DNA of 48,855 bases from the NCBI GenBank assembly GCA_028281165.1, contig JANQKI010000175.1, positions 1 through 48,855 of the forward strand. The letters are read 5' to 3'. The DNA is from Opitutaceae bacterium. Lineage in GTDB: Bacteria > Verrucomicrobiota > Verrucomicrobiia > Opitutales > Opitutaceae. Positions 8,033 to 16,979 of this stretch are shown here, in pieces (positions within the stretch are counted from its first letter, which is position 1; every line of letters starts with the position of its first letter). The notes under the pieces were generated by a model, which worked only from the letters and a program-made list of their open reading frames with translations, did no database searches and was not told the DNA's origin. Both the position numbers and the translations under genes were made by a program.

Positions 8033-9601
8033 TCAGTTTACGAGCAGGGCGTTAGCCGCAAACGAATGGAGCAATTGCTCTGTTTTGAACTTCAGGATTT
8101 TTTCCAGCGTTTCTTTATCGGTTATCTTTTTCCCGTCTTGTGAAATGTTTAAGCTTTCTGTTTGGGCCTCCTTAATCAGCGCTTCCACAATGGCATCACG
8201 GTCTCGCGTTCTGTCTAACAGCTGGGCCAGTTTAAATCCTAGGATATCGAATCTAACGGTATGATGATACCGATTCGTTATTGGCAAACCGTTGGCTGCT
8301 TGCACTCTAGCGAACCGAGCGATTTCCGGTTTATCGCTTGGTATGGCCACGCAGCTCGTGGCGTTGTTGACGAAGTCTATCATGCTGCTGCAATAGAGTC
8401 TAAACGCCAGTAGTAGAATGCTCGCTTCCGCTTTTTGAGTGTCTACTGAGTTAAGTTTGTCCGAAGCTGCTCGTTTGGCTCTTTCGAGGGCATCCTCGAA
8501 GGCAAGGTATTCTGGGTCGGCCATGCTTAGTTCGTTTAGGAAGGCCTTCGCTAAAGGATTGGTTTGTTTAGTGGAGTTTCCACTGCGATGCTTGAATTCC
8601 TCTTCAATACCATCATCAAGAAGTGGCATTTTTGATACTGGCTTAAGGCCGGAACGAAGCTTAAATTTTCTAAAAGTATCGATATTTATATTACGATTAA
8701 GCGTGGTCTCTTTATGACAAAGCAGGCTCTGCCTAAATTGGCGGTTGCGGACAAAATCCATGTACTGCTCTCGAGCAATGATGTTTCCTGTGATTCTCGA
8801 AAGCGTTTCCGCGATTTCTTTTTTCATGAGCTGCGTGAGCATCGTGCCCAAACTCGCTTCTCCAAGATATTGCAGGCCCTCGTTCATGGCCTTGGTGGCG
8901 AACTCGTGAAAATAGCAGGGATCGTTTACTTCTTCCAAGGCATCATGGAATATGTAGTTATCCCGGTACTTCTTCATGTCGTCCAATTCTTTGGACAGAA
9001 ATTTTGAATAGGCTGTATCTTCCCCTTCAACGGCGTCGGCTAGAAACTTGGTGAGCGCTTTGGCCTGAGTTACCTTTTCGCCTGGCTTCTCGAATTGCGA
9101 AGTATGAAACAGCATCATGTCCCGTAGCATCCCCTTCAGTCGCCAACCCGGGAATGTATTGTAGCTTACGTAGGCAATACCGTTTTGCGAAAGGTTGGTT
9201 TTGCAGATTGAAAGAATCTTGTCCTTCACCCCATCCGGCACCCAAGAGTAGATGCCGTGAGCAATAATATAGTCGAACAGCCCTTCATCCTCGCCAAATT
9301 CCAGGATGTTCATCTGCTTGAGCTCAACATTTTCAATACCAGCAACTTCCGAAAGCTTCTTGGCGTTTTCGATTTGCGTTGCCGACAGATCAATACCTAC
9401 GAACGAACTTTCTGGCAGTTGCTCCGCCATAGGAAGAATATTTCCTCCGCTAGCGCATCCAATTTCTAAAACGCGACAACTTGTCGAGGGTTTTGGATCC
9501 ATCCCGAAAAGTATTCCGATCGTCTCAAGCGAGTTCGGATGCGTTTGGGCAAATGCGTTGATCGGGTAGGGAACTTTATCGTACGTCGTCTCTTCGCTCA
9601 T
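8033..9601 (-). CDS. Methyltransferase with regulatory domain (PKMT-like)
   Basis: A 522-residue protein with the layout of bacterial protein-lysine methyltransferases known from Rickettsia. The SAM domain has VLEIGCASGGN at residues 44-54, an acidic FVGIDLSATQIENAK strand and the motif YIIAHGIYSWVPDGVKDKIL. A methyltransferase regulatory domain follows at roughly 215-300 (YFHEFATKAMNEGLQYLGEA). A C-terminal region at about 400-520 resembles the winged-helix part of that family. In Rickettsia these enzymes methylate outer-membrane protein lysines; applying that to this organism is inference. It lies between the sulfotransferase and wzt genes on the same strand. Confidence 0.85.
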   Translation of the reverse strand: MSEETTYDKVPYPINAFAQTHPNSLETIGILFGMDPKPSTSCRVLEIGCASGGNILPMAEQLPESSFVGIDLSATQIENAKKLSEVAGIENVELKQMNILEFGEDEGLFDYIIAHGIYSWVPDGVKDKILSICKTNLSQNGIAYVSYNTFPGWRLKGMLRDMMLFHTSQFEKPGEKVTQAKALTKFLADAVEGEDTAYSKFLSKELDDMKKYRDNYIFHDALEEVNDPCYFHEFATKAMNEGLQYLGEASLGTMLTQLMKKEIAETLSRITGNIIAREQYMDFVRNRQFRQSLLCHKETTLNRNINIDTFRKFKLRSGLKPVSKMPLLDDGIEEEFKHRSGNSTKQTNPLAKAFLNELSMADPEYLAFEDALERAKRAASDKLNSVDTQKAEASILLLAFRLYCSSMIDFVNNATSCVAIPSDKPEIARFARVQAANGLPITNRYHHTVRFDILGFKLAQLLDRTRDRDAIVEALIKEAQTESLNISQDGKKITDKETLEKILKFKTEQLLHSFAANALLVN

Positions 9602-9650
9602 AATTTAAAAAGGGGCGAGTAAATCGTTCAATTTGGAGATGGGAAGAATT

Positions 9651-11018
9651 TTAATGGGCAATTTTCGATGGCGCGTGGGTTAGGCTCTGCCATTCGATAT
9701 TCGCCTTCAGGTTAGTCATGCCAAGAAAGTCTGGGTTTATGGTTGGATGTTTTACGCTAAACTTAGCGATGCCTCCAATCCGATGATAGTGGTGCGAAGG
9801 GGCTCCGTCGCCTCGATCGCCTGCTACTATGGCCGCGTCGATTAGAAAATCCCCGGGACCCAAAAGTCCCTGTAATCCGATTTCGAATACGCCTTCTTCG
9901 TCTTCGTTCAATCCTCCCGTGAGGTCTCCACGAGATCGCGAATTGATTCCGTATAAAGCGCGGGCGTGTCGGTCTACAACCTGAAAACCGACATGAGCCT
10001 CTCCTATGGCTTGATGAGCTTTTACTCGAAGTCTTATGATAATTGGATCGCCGACATCGAAAACATCCGTTGTTTCTTTATTCTTGTTTATCAAGCGACA
10101 ATGGACGATTTCCGCCTCTCGCGTCCCAATCTCGTCATTCGATACCCAATTCCGCGGCGTCCATTCTTCTCCGGATTGAAAAGATGTATTCGAAGTTTGG
10201 ATTTTCCGCTTTGCCGCCATTGCTCTAGATTCATGTAATTCGTGATACACGCTGACGGCTTCATCGCTTGGGCCGTGGAATGCTTTGTTGCCTTTATCAA
10301 GAACTATGGTCTGCGAACAGAGAGCTCTAATCGAGGGAAGATCGTGGCTGACGAGGATTAAGCTCATACCTTCGTCTAGTTTCCTGCGGAACCAGCGAGA
10401 ACAGCGCGACTGGAAAAAAACGTCGCCCACCGCAAGGGCTTCATCGACGATAAAGACATCGGGATCGACCACCGTTTGAACGGCGAAAGCGAGTCGCACC
10501 AGCATACCGCTCGAGTAGGCCTTGACGGGTTGATCGATGAAGTCGCCGATTTCGGCAAACGACTCGACTTCGGGCATCAGCTCTTTGATTTGCGACTCCG
10601 AGAATCCATATAGTGCGGCTTGCATGATCACGTTTTCACGACCCGTGAATTCCTGGTTAAAGCCAGATCCCAATTCGAGCAAGGCTGTGATACGACCGTT
10701 TCGCAGTACGTATCCACTTGTTGGATTCAATGTTCCAGCCAAGAGCTGAAGCAAGGTGCTCTTGCCCGAGCCGTTTCTTCCGATAATGCCAAGGCTCTCG
10801 CCCTGCTTTATAGTGAAGCTTAATGGTTTTAGAGCTTCGATGACTTTAGCTCTACGATGTGCCCAATTATTGAATACTTTTTGAATCGGGGGGATGAAGA
10901 AGGTTTTTTTGCCAAAGCCCGACAAGGCAATCGCCAGCAGCCTATCCATTGGAGTCTCCCAAAGCTTGTAGGTTTTGGAAAGATTTTCTGCGGCAAGCAA
11001 CTGTGGTTTTTTAGACAT
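9651..11018 (-). CDS. wzt: ABC transporter ATP-binding protein of the Wzt (O-antigen export) type
   Basis: The ATPase of a polysaccharide ABC exporter. The Walker A motif GRNGSGKST lies at residues 80-88, the signature is YSSGMLVRLAFAVQ, Walker B is VFIVDEALAVGD and the switch region is ILVSHDLPSIRAL. About 150 residues after the ATPase (about 300-440) form a Wzt_C-like beta-sandwich, which in E. coli O9a/O8 Wzt binds the capped O-antigen end. That points to recognition of a modified glycan terminus, consistent with nearby methyltransferase and sulfotransferase genes. The ATG at 11018 is preferred over the upstream start at 11057, which would overlap the permease and add 13 residues unlike the family. 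It sits 16 nt after the permease gene. Confidence 0.9.
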   Translation of the reverse strand: MSKKPQLLAAENLSKTYKLWETPMDRLLAIALSGFGKKTFFIPPIQKVFNNWAHRRAKVIEALKPLSFTIKQGESLGIIGRNGSGKSTLLQLLAGTLNPTSGYVLRNGRITALLELGSGFNQEFTGRENVIMQAALYGFSESQIKELMPEVESFAEIGDFIDQPVKAYSSGMLVRLAFAVQTVVDPDVFIVDEALAVGDVFFQSRCSRWFRRKLDEGMSLILVSHDLPSIRALCSQTIVLDKGNKAFHGPSDEAVSVYHELHESRAMAAKRKIQTSNTSFQSGEEWTPRNWVSNDEIGTREAEIVHCRLINKNKETTDVFDVGDPIIIRLRVKAHQAIGEAHVGFQVVDRHARALYGINSRSRGDLTGGLNEDEEGVFEIGLQGLLGPGDFLIDAAIVAGDRGDGAPSHHYHRIGGIAKFSVKHPTINPDFLGMTNLKANIEWQSLTHAPSKIAH

Positions 11019-11034
11019 TCTTTGGACTCGCAAA

Positions 11035-11916
11035 TTATAGAACGTCCGCAAACGCATGCTTCAGTTTCGCGAAGAGGGCGTAGCCAAAGGCGAAAAACGC
11101 AACGCCGCATATGATAGCGAACTGTATACCCTCCCATTGGATGGGTTGATTAAAGAGAACAACCCCGCGAGCGTTCTCTATTATATGAAGGAGTGGATTG
11201 AATCGAAGAAAGCTCCAGACGGTTTCCGCCTTTTCTCTTACATCCGAAGCCGAGTAGAAAATAGCGCTCCCATACATAATGGCTAAGGCCAAAAATTGAG
11301 TGAAAGACGCTATGTCTCTTATAAAGACGCCCAACGCAGAAAATGCTAGTATCACTCCTAGAGTTAGTAAGACGAGAGGGATAAAGATGATAAAAAGCCA
11401 AAGAGCATTTAGGCCTATATGGGTTCCGCTTATGGAGATTGCGAATAACACTACCATCAAACTCATCAAAAATCTAAAGAGAGAGACGCCAAGCAGCGAG
11501 GCGGGAAGTAGTTCCAATGGGAATACAACTTTCTTGCAGAGGTTGGGTTGGCTAATGATTGAGCCATGAGCGGTTGATAAGCCTTCGGCAAAGAGCTGGA
11601 AGATGCTCAGACCGAGAAAGATCCCTAGACCATAAGTCCATCGATTCTGCTCCACTCCTTCAACCTCGGCGAATTTCGCGCCAAAAATGACTCCAAACAC
11701 AACCGTGTAGACGCCCATCATTAAAAGAGGGCTGATGACCATCCAAGCCTTGCCCAGAATATTTCCTTTGTGCTCGGCGTGAATAGCTCTCGCTGTGAAT
11801 TGAAGATACAGCGATTTATTCCGCATCAAAGTCGAAATGAATTTCCACGGCTGTATGATCGAAAGCCAAAAGCTGGCTTCCCTATCTGGCTCGATGGGAC
11901 TGGAAAGCGTATTCAT
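11035..11916 (-). CDS. wzm: ABC-2 type polysaccharide export permease (Wzm-like)
   Basis: A 293-residue integral membrane protein with about six transmembrane helices. The N-terminal amphipathic segment (IIQPWKFISTLMRNKSLYLQF) and the sequence HKGNILGKAWMVISPLLMMGVYTVVFGVIFG are typical of O-antigen and teichoic-acid permeases. It pairs with the Wzt gene directly downstream. The ATG at 11916 is preferred because it overlaps the stop of the LuxR gene as ATGA. A GTG at 11928 would add four residues. The pair would move a lipid-linked glycan across the inner membrane. No ligase or polymerase is visible in the window. Confidence 0.9.
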   Translation of the reverse strand: MNTLSSPIEPDREASFWLSIIQPWKFISTLMRNKSLYLQFTARAIHAEHKGNILGKAWMVISPLLMMGVYTVVFGVIFGAKFAEVEGVEQNRWTYGLGIFLGLSIFQLFAEGLSTAHGSIISQPNLCKKVVFPLELLPASLLGVSLFRFLMSLMVVLFAISISGTHIGLNALWLFIIFIPLVLLTLGVILAFSALGVFIRDIASFTQFLALAIMYGSAIFYSASDVREKAETVWSFLRFNPLLHIIENARGVVLFNQPIQWEGIQFAIICGVAFFAFGYALFAKLKHAFADVL

Positions 11917-13004
11917 TGTTTCGCGCACAGGCTCATTAATTCTAGGCGATTGCGAACGCCGGCTTTTCTCAGAATATTGCGGATGTGCGTTTTTACAGTT
12001 GGCAAAGCGATGTTAAGCGCTTCGGCAATACGACTGGCCGTATAGCCTTCCATGATCAGTTCTCCAACTTCCTTTTCTCGTCTCGAGAAGGACGCCTTTG
12101 ACGAGAGGTCGGTTAGTGTAATCGAGTTGCTGATGGAGCGCTTTCTTAAATTTGACGTAAGCAGAAGATAGGGGCGCACACCAAGGCCGCTTTTGAACGC
12201 AAGGTAGCGAACCGCTCCTTCGATGAATTCCGATTGTACGATTGGTATCTCAAGTCTAACTAACGGGCCTTGGCTCACAGCGATGCGCGAAGAAGTCGGT
12301 GGGAATTCGCTTTCTGAATACACTTTCAACGCTTCGTCGCAGGCTTCTTTCCAAACGTCGGGGAGTTTTACTTGTCGGGGAAGAGTGTGCGAACGAATAG
12401 CATCGCGCCCATTTTCCCACATGTAGATGTGTTCACGGAAAGGGGTGTTGTCGAAAAGCGACTGTTTGTTCGTATCCAAAAGGCACAGGCCCTCGGAATA
12501 CAGATTCGTGGTTAGCTTAAAAAAGCTTATCATGAATTCCTGCTCCTGGTCGTCAGCCAGTCTGACGAAACAGCGGTCGAGATGTTTCCCCAGGGCTTCG
12601 AATGTATTTTTTTCCTCAGACGAGAAAGTCGTGCCATCTCGGTAAAGAAAGAGGATGAAAAGCGAACGCTTCACTCGATTCATGGTTACGATATGAATCG
12701 AGGATTCTTTATTCGTTGCCAGTTCGTAGGCCAGATGTTTGAGGAGAGATTCGGTTTGAGCGTTAACTCCGTACTGGGTGATTTGCTGAAGAATGTTTTG
12801 ATTCAGCATATGACTCTTTTCCTGAATGCCCTGGCCCATCACTACGTAGCGTCCACCTGCATTGAAGCTTGGAGGAAAAAGGCAGGCCCATCCGTTAAGT
12901 TCGAAACACCCCATTACTTGATGCAGACTTTTTGTGAATCCGTTGAGGCTGCTTTGGTAAGAAAGCTCGAGCAGACTCTCAACTATGTTGGGGTGCGAAT
13001 TCAT
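11913..13004 (-). CDS. LuxR-family transcriptional regulator
   Basis: A 363-residue protein with a C-terminal LuxR/NarL-type DNA-binding domain at about 305-360: SRREKEVGELIMEGYTASRIAEAL, then the recognition-helix region ALPTVKTHIRNILRKAGVRNR. The first 290 residues have no receiver phosphorylation site and no autoinducer-domain motif that I recognise. They may form a GAF/PAS-like sensor. The stop overlaps the Wzm start by ATGA, so the regulator and the exporter are translationally coupled. This suggests it controls the downstream glycan cluster, the divergent export genes, or both. An inverted repeat lies just upstream at 13021-13041. Confidence 0.85.
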   Translation of the reverse strand: MNSHPNIVESLLELSYQSSLNGFTKSLHQVMGCFELNGWACLFPPSFNAGGRYVVMGQGIQEKSHMLNQNILQQITQYGVNAQTESLLKHLAYELATNKESSIHIVTMNRVKRSLFILFLYRDGTTFSSEEKNTFEALGKHLDRCFVRLADDQEQEFMISFFKLTTNLYSEGLCLLDTNKQSLFDNTPFREHIYMWENGRDAIRSHTLPRQVKLPDVWKEACDEALKVYSESEFPPTSSRIAVSQGPLVRLEIPIVQSEFIEGAVRYLAFKSGLGVRPYLLLTSNLRKRSISNSITLTDLSSKASFSRREKEVGELIMEGYTASRIAEALNIALPTVKTHIRNILRKAGVRNRLELMSLCAKQ

Positions 13005-13020
13005 TCGAAAGGATTAGACT

Positions 13021-13041
13021 ATAGAGGGAAATCCGCTCTAT
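13021..13041. promoter_or_regulatory. Inverted repeat upstream of the LuxR-type gene
   Basis: ATAGAG and CTCTAT are separated by 9 nt, 17 nt upstream of the LuxR-type start codon. The arrangement suits an operator, possibly autoregulatory. It is short enough to arise by chance. Confidence 0.35.
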
Positions 13042-13079
13042 TTGTCAAAGCAAGAGATTGCTCGAATCCACTAGACATT

Positions 13080-13101
13080 CCCTGCGGTCTTTGCTGCAGG
13101 G
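13080..13101. promoter_or_regulatory. Hairpin in the gap between the M50-HlyD and LuxR genes
   Basis: CCCTGC and GCAGGG form a 6-bp stem with a 10-nt loop in the 178-nt gap. There is no T-run on either side, so it is a weak or Rho-independent-unlike terminator, or an attenuator upstream of the regulator gene. Confidence 0.3.
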
Positions 13102-13182
13102 CTAATTTGTAACTTTCGATCAATCGCCGTGCGATCCCGTCCTGAAGAGTGGTCTTTCGAGAGCGGCGATTTCCTTTCAGCT

Positions 13183-15426
13183 TTACTGAGGTCCGCCCGC
13201 GAAGGAACGGAGCTTGTTATCCCAAAAAGAAACGAGGACGCGCCATACCTTTGTTCCCACTGTGGCGGGTTTGCCATGTAGCGTAGCCCTGACCCGCATA
13301 CCCTCTTGTGGTCGCATTCCTTCAGGTATCTCCAACAGCGGAGCTTCGGCCACGAAAAGTCGATAATTAGGCGCTGCGCCTTCCTTGCTATTTTTCTCCA
13401 TCGGGGCGGGCCCCCCAAAAATGGCTAGCATCGAAGGATGGTATTCGTTCAGCTTTGCCGGGTTTTCCGGGAACACGTCCAAGTTCGTTTCAAAGGACTG
13501 ACCGTTAGCAACCCAACGTCCTGTTACACGGCTATCGGATTCTAGTAAATCCACCTCTTTTTCCGTAAGCGCGATGATCAACCTCATCTCATCATGGGTT
13601 CCAATACGCATTATCGTGTCCTGAGGATTGATGAAGTCCCCCTTTTTAAGATGAATATCGGGCGTCAGAATGTATCCAGCAATAGGCGCTTTCAATTCCA
13701 AGGACTCAGCTCTTGCCAAGGCTCGATCATATTGGATTTGAGCCGATTCGAGCTTAGCCGCTACTTGGGATAGCTTAAGATTGTTGTCGTATTCCTGATT
13801 GCTCAGTAACGTACCATACTGGAGACGAGCCATCTCCAAGTTGATACGGCTGTTTTCCAGCTCTGCTTCAACGATCGGATTCGAGAGACGGCCGATTACT
13901 TCACCCTTCTCGACCTGTTGTCCGGTTCTGACTAGAATTTCAGTCAGCTTTCCGCCGCTGGTCGACGACACTTGTTCTGCGGTTTCGAATACGGCAGTGC
14001 CTTGCCGATCAATTTTGAAATGAGTGGGAATCACCATTATCAGGGTGATGACTGCTACTAGAGGAAGAATGCGTTTAAGTAGTACGTTTGGCACGGATTC
14101 GATCCTTTCTATATGATTTCTTGAAGTCGCTCCGAATGCGTCAAGCAACACCTTGATGATTGGATAGCCAATAAAGGAAAACTGGACCAATACGCCAAGT
14201 GCCAAGCCAAATTGCCCCAATCCATAGGGAGTCAGGACCCGGGCGAAAATCTGGCTGAGCGAGACGATGATAAAGCCCATGTAAGAGAAAGCAGCTACGG
14301 CATAGAAGAGAAACACGCGGCTGTTTGATTCTTCTTCAAAAACCTGTTCCAGCATTAGATTTCGCAATCCGAAAAGGTTCTTTTGTATCCAATAAGAGCA
14401 GTAGGCGATCGACTTGGTCCTAAGATTGGGAATCTCCAGTAGGTCGCAGATAATGTAGTATCCATCGAACTTCATCAATGGATTCATGTTGAAAAAAAGC
14501 GTGTTGATGCTGGCTACCATCATTGCATTGAAAGCCAGATTCTTGATAAGGCCTGGAGGAGCGTAGAGCCATACATGAGCCGCGATCGCGGCGATGATGA
14601 ATTCGGTGAAGATACCTGCGACGACCGTATAGATTTTATGCCGCTTGTATTTCATCATGTATGCGTCCGTAGAGTCCACGTAGCCACACGGAGTGAAACA
14701 GATCATGCAGACGCCCATTTCGTGAACCTCGCCCCCGAAGTTTCTCGATGTCGTCGCGTGTCCAAACTCGTGTAGCGTCTTTATGAATATGAGCTGAAAC
14801 CACACTAGAAAGAGGTTCTCTGCGGAGAAGAAGTTAATGTCGTTGTGGGCAAAGGCCTGCTTGTTGGCGAAGAGCCAGAATATCGTCCAAACGAAAAAGC
14901 CTAGGCATCCCAATATGAACCAGCGCGTCCAAATCCATCGCAAATGGTAGGTTAGCTTTCCCAGCCAAGGACTTGGGTCGACCAGCGGTATTTTGAAGAA
15001 TATAAGCTTGGCTACCAGTTTGATCCAAACCTGAAGGATAGCTTGGCTTGCCTTTGGGTTTTTTTTCGCGAAGTCGACGAACTTGCGAGCTGTGATGTTG
15101 AGCAAGCCGTTGTTGCCAAGCTGGTTAATAAATTGAGCGGCTTCTTGCAGCTCCATGTCCCAATTTGGGTACTCCTGATGAAAGCGTTCGACGATTTCAG
15201 CTAATGTCCGCTTCCCATCGAGTAGGCTGACCAAAAAGGCTTCCTCTGGACCAAACCTATGGTAAGTCAGAGCAAGAGGATCTTTAACGACGTAATATTC
15301 TTCGTTTTTAAAACGCTGCTTTTTAATTACTAGGTCAGCCCTGAGTCGAGCTGGGACCATCGCTTTTACAGCTTCCTCCTTTGAATTGTCTGGAGACTGA
15401 GCGATGGGCTGACCGGCGGAGCTCAT
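13183..15426 (-). CDS. PqqD-like / site-2-protease (M50) / HlyD adaptor fusion protein
   Basis: A 747-residue fusion. Residues about 20-105 resemble PqqD-like leader-binding domains (YHRFGPEEAFLVSLLDGKRTLAEIVERF...QLGNNGLL). A multi-helix M50 membrane metalloprotease follows, with zinc motif HEFGH near residue 218 and the second motif NPLMKFDGYY near residue 318. A further helix near 448-468 leads into a periplasmic HlyD-type part. That part has a barrel-sandwich hybrid (STSGGKLTEILVRTGQQVEKGEVIGRLSNP and APIAGYILTPDIHLKKGDFINPQD) around a short coiled coil. The catalytic His-Glu-x-x-His is intact. The TolC-like gene lies 72 nt downstream on the same strand. I infer that one protein recognises a leader, may cleave it and connects to the outer-membrane channel. 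Confidence 0.88.
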   Translation of the reverse strand: MSSAGQPIAQSPDNSKEEAVKAMVPARLRADLVIKKQRFKNEEYYVVKDPLALTYHRFGPEEAFLVSLLDGKRTLAEIVERFHQEYPNWDMELQEAAQFINQLGNNGLLNITARKFVDFAKKNPKASQAILQVWIKLVAKLIFFKIPLVDPSPWLGKLTYHLRWIWTRWFILGCLGFFVWTIFWLFANKQAFAHNDINFFSAENLFLVWFQLIFIKTLHEFGHATTSRNFGGEVHEMGVCMICFTPCGYVDSTDAYMMKYKRHKIYTVVAGIFTEFIIAAIAAHVWLYAPPGLIKNLAFNAMMVASINTLFFNMNPLMKFDGYYIICDLLEIPNLRTKSIAYCSYWIQKNLFGLRNLMLEQVFEEESNSRVFLFYAVAAFSYMGFIIVSLSQIFARVLTPYGLGQFGLALGVLVQFSFIGYPIIKVLLDAFGATSRNHIERIESVPNVLLKRILPLVAVITLIMVIPTHFKIDRQGTAVFETAEQVSSTSGGKLTEILVRTGQQVEKGEVIGRLSNPIVEAELENSRINLEMARLQYGTLLSNQEYDNNLKLSQVAAKLESAQIQYDRALARAESLELKAPIAGYILTPDIHLKKGDFINPQDTIMRIGTHDEMRLIIALTEKEVDLLESDSRVTGRWVANGQSFETNLDVFPENPAKLNEYHPSMLAIFGGPAPMEKNSKEGAAPNYRLFVAEAPLLEIPEGMRPQEGMRVRATLHGKPATVGTKVWRVLVSFWDNKLRSFAGGPQ

Positions 15427-15498
15427 TGTTTAGGTGATTTCAGAGAAGTTCTTCGGATGCCAAAATTTCAGCTTTTTTAGAAGGCTTGGTTTCTAATT

Positions 15499-16881
15499 CT
15501 AAAATCCAAGAGCCGACTCATATTGTATTTGAGCGACTACAGAGTTATGTGAATATATGCTAAGAGCCAATTCAATTTGAGCCTGGTGCAAGGTTTCCTC
15601 TACCTGCAAAACCGTTTCCAGGCCAACTTGTCCGGCCTCGTATTGTTTCTCTGTTTGCTCGAATACTTTTTCCGCCAATTCTACGGCGTCTTGTCTGCTA
15701 ACTAAGGTTTGTTTTTCTTGTTGGAGTTGAGAGCTAAGTTCTACTAAGCGTGATTCTATTCTTCGCTTCATCGCCTCATAATCCATGCGAGCTGCTTCTG
15801 CCTCTGCTCTACGGATCGTTAGCAGTCCCTTCTGCTGTCCTCCTTCGAAAATATTCAGTGAGCCAAAAATGCCAATTTGCCATCCGTCCAAACGGTTGTT
15901 CGAGTCATAGAAAGAGGACCTTGCATCGTAGCTGGCAACCCCCTCAAGTTTGGGGAGCTTAGACCCTCTTACGCCTTTGACTCTTAATTCGCTCGCCTCC
16001 CATTGCAGTTTGAGATTTTGCAAATCGCCACGCTTTTCAAGGGCGTTATCGATTGCCTGACTCAAACTAAACTCATAGGTCTTTGGTTTGAGTTCACGCT
16101 GAATCTCTATTGAGCCGGTCGAACTTGGCAGGTCTAGTGTTCTTCTAATCCTTTCATAGTCCGTAACGACGCGCGTTTCTTCTGTGGAAAGATCAGCCTT
16201 GGCTCGGCTCAGCTCGGTTTTGATTCTAAGGGTTTCAAGTTCAGCGACGTCTCCGGCTTCGAATCTCTTTTCAGCGACGCTGAGCAGTCTTTCAAAGCTT
16301 GCTATGCTGTTTTCGCGTGATGCTCGCGTTTCTTCAGATCGTATGATCGCGTCAAAGCTTTGTATCAATATTGCAATGATACGCTGTTCCGTATCGTAAA
16401 CGTTAGCTTCGGCCGCCTCTGCGATTAGCCTTTCCGCTTTATATTCTCGCTGATTTTGTAGTCCGCTAAAAAGCGGTTGCCGGATTTCCGCCTTTAGGCT
16501 GTATCCATCTCTGGCTTGCCGTGTTTCGGGATCAATGATTGGATTGTCTAATTGATTCTGAGGCAAATCAATCAGCGCAACATCGCGCCTGTCCGCATCG
16601 CCCACCAGCCTGAGTTTCGGCAGCATGGCAGACCTGCTTACGAGGAGAGATCCGCGAGCCCTTAACGCGTTGGCTCGCGCTTTCAGGATATCTGGATTGT
16701 GAGAAAGGGCTCGTTCTATGGCCGACTCCAGTGTCCAAACTGGGGGAATATTAACAGTATTATACGTATCCGATTCGAAACTACCGGAATCCGCATTTTT
16801 GGAAGGGCTCTGTTCTGCAGTTGATTGCTGAGTTAGAATGAGCGAAACGAGATGCGCCAGGGCAAATAGGGGTCTCTTCAT
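15499..16881 (-). CDS. TolC-family outer membrane efflux protein
   Basis: A 460-residue TolC-like channel. The first about 22 residues are a signal peptide (basic start, then LFALAHLVSLILT). Two homologous outer-membrane efflux repeats follow. Each has an opening helix with the family pattern, such as LESAIERALSHNPDILKARANALRARG and LSQAIDNALEKRGDLQNLKLQWEASE. The C-terminal half ends with the typical EKQYEAGQVGLETVLQVEETLHQAQIELALSIYSHNSVVAQIQYESALG. It probably forms the outer-membrane exit for the HlyD adaptors encoded beside it. No RND or type I ATPase partner is adjacent. Confidence 0.9.
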   Translation of the reverse strand: MKRPLFALAHLVSLILTQQSTAEQSPSKNADSGSFESDTYNTVNIPPVWTLESAIERALSHNPDILKARANALRARGSLLVSRSAMLPKLRLVGDADRRDVALIDLPQNQLDNPIIDPETRQARDGYSLKAEIRQPLFSGLQNQREYKAERLIAEAAEANVYDTEQRIIAILIQSFDAIIRSEETRASRENSIASFERLLSVAEKRFEAGDVAELETLRIKTELSRAKADLSTEETRVVTDYERIRRTLDLPSSTGSIEIQRELKPKTYEFSLSQAIDNALEKRGDLQNLKLQWEASELRVKGVRGSKLPKLEGVASYDARSSFYDSNNRLDGWQIGIFGSLNIFEGGQQKGLLTIRRAEAEAARMDYEAMKRRIESRLVELSSQLQQEKQTLVSRQDAVELAEKVFEQTEKQYEAGQVGLETVLQVEETLHQAQIELALSIYSHNSVVAQIQYESALGF

Positions 16882-16902
16882 CGTATTCTAGTTTTGCGTT
16901 TC

Positions 16903-16970
16903 AACCCTTGGAAGGGTTTGCAAAGGGGTTGTTCCTTCGAAATCGTTCAAGTTTTAATCCTGCGATTTCG
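16903..16970. promoter_or_regulatory. Two inverted repeats upstream of the TolC-like gene
   Basis: The 98-nt gap between the methyltransferase and TolC-like genes contains AACCCTT-GG-AAGGGTT (16903-16918) and CGAAATCG...CGATTTCG (16938-16945 and 16963-16970). Neither is followed by a T-run on the minus strand. They may be operators or mRNA hairpins. Confidence 0.35.
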
Positions 16971-16979
16971 TGATTTGCC

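Noticed and set aside
9651..11916. Wzt/Wzm as the pump for the LEPR-XLL proteins
   Set aside because: Wzt has a polysaccharide-type C-terminal domain and Wzm is an ABC-2 glycan permease; nothing shows contact with HlyD adaptors.
16903..16918. AACCCTT-GG-AAGGGTT as a terminator for the methyltransferase gene
   Set aside because: No T-run follows on the minus strand and the loop is only 2 nt; it was kept as a possible regulatory palindrome only.
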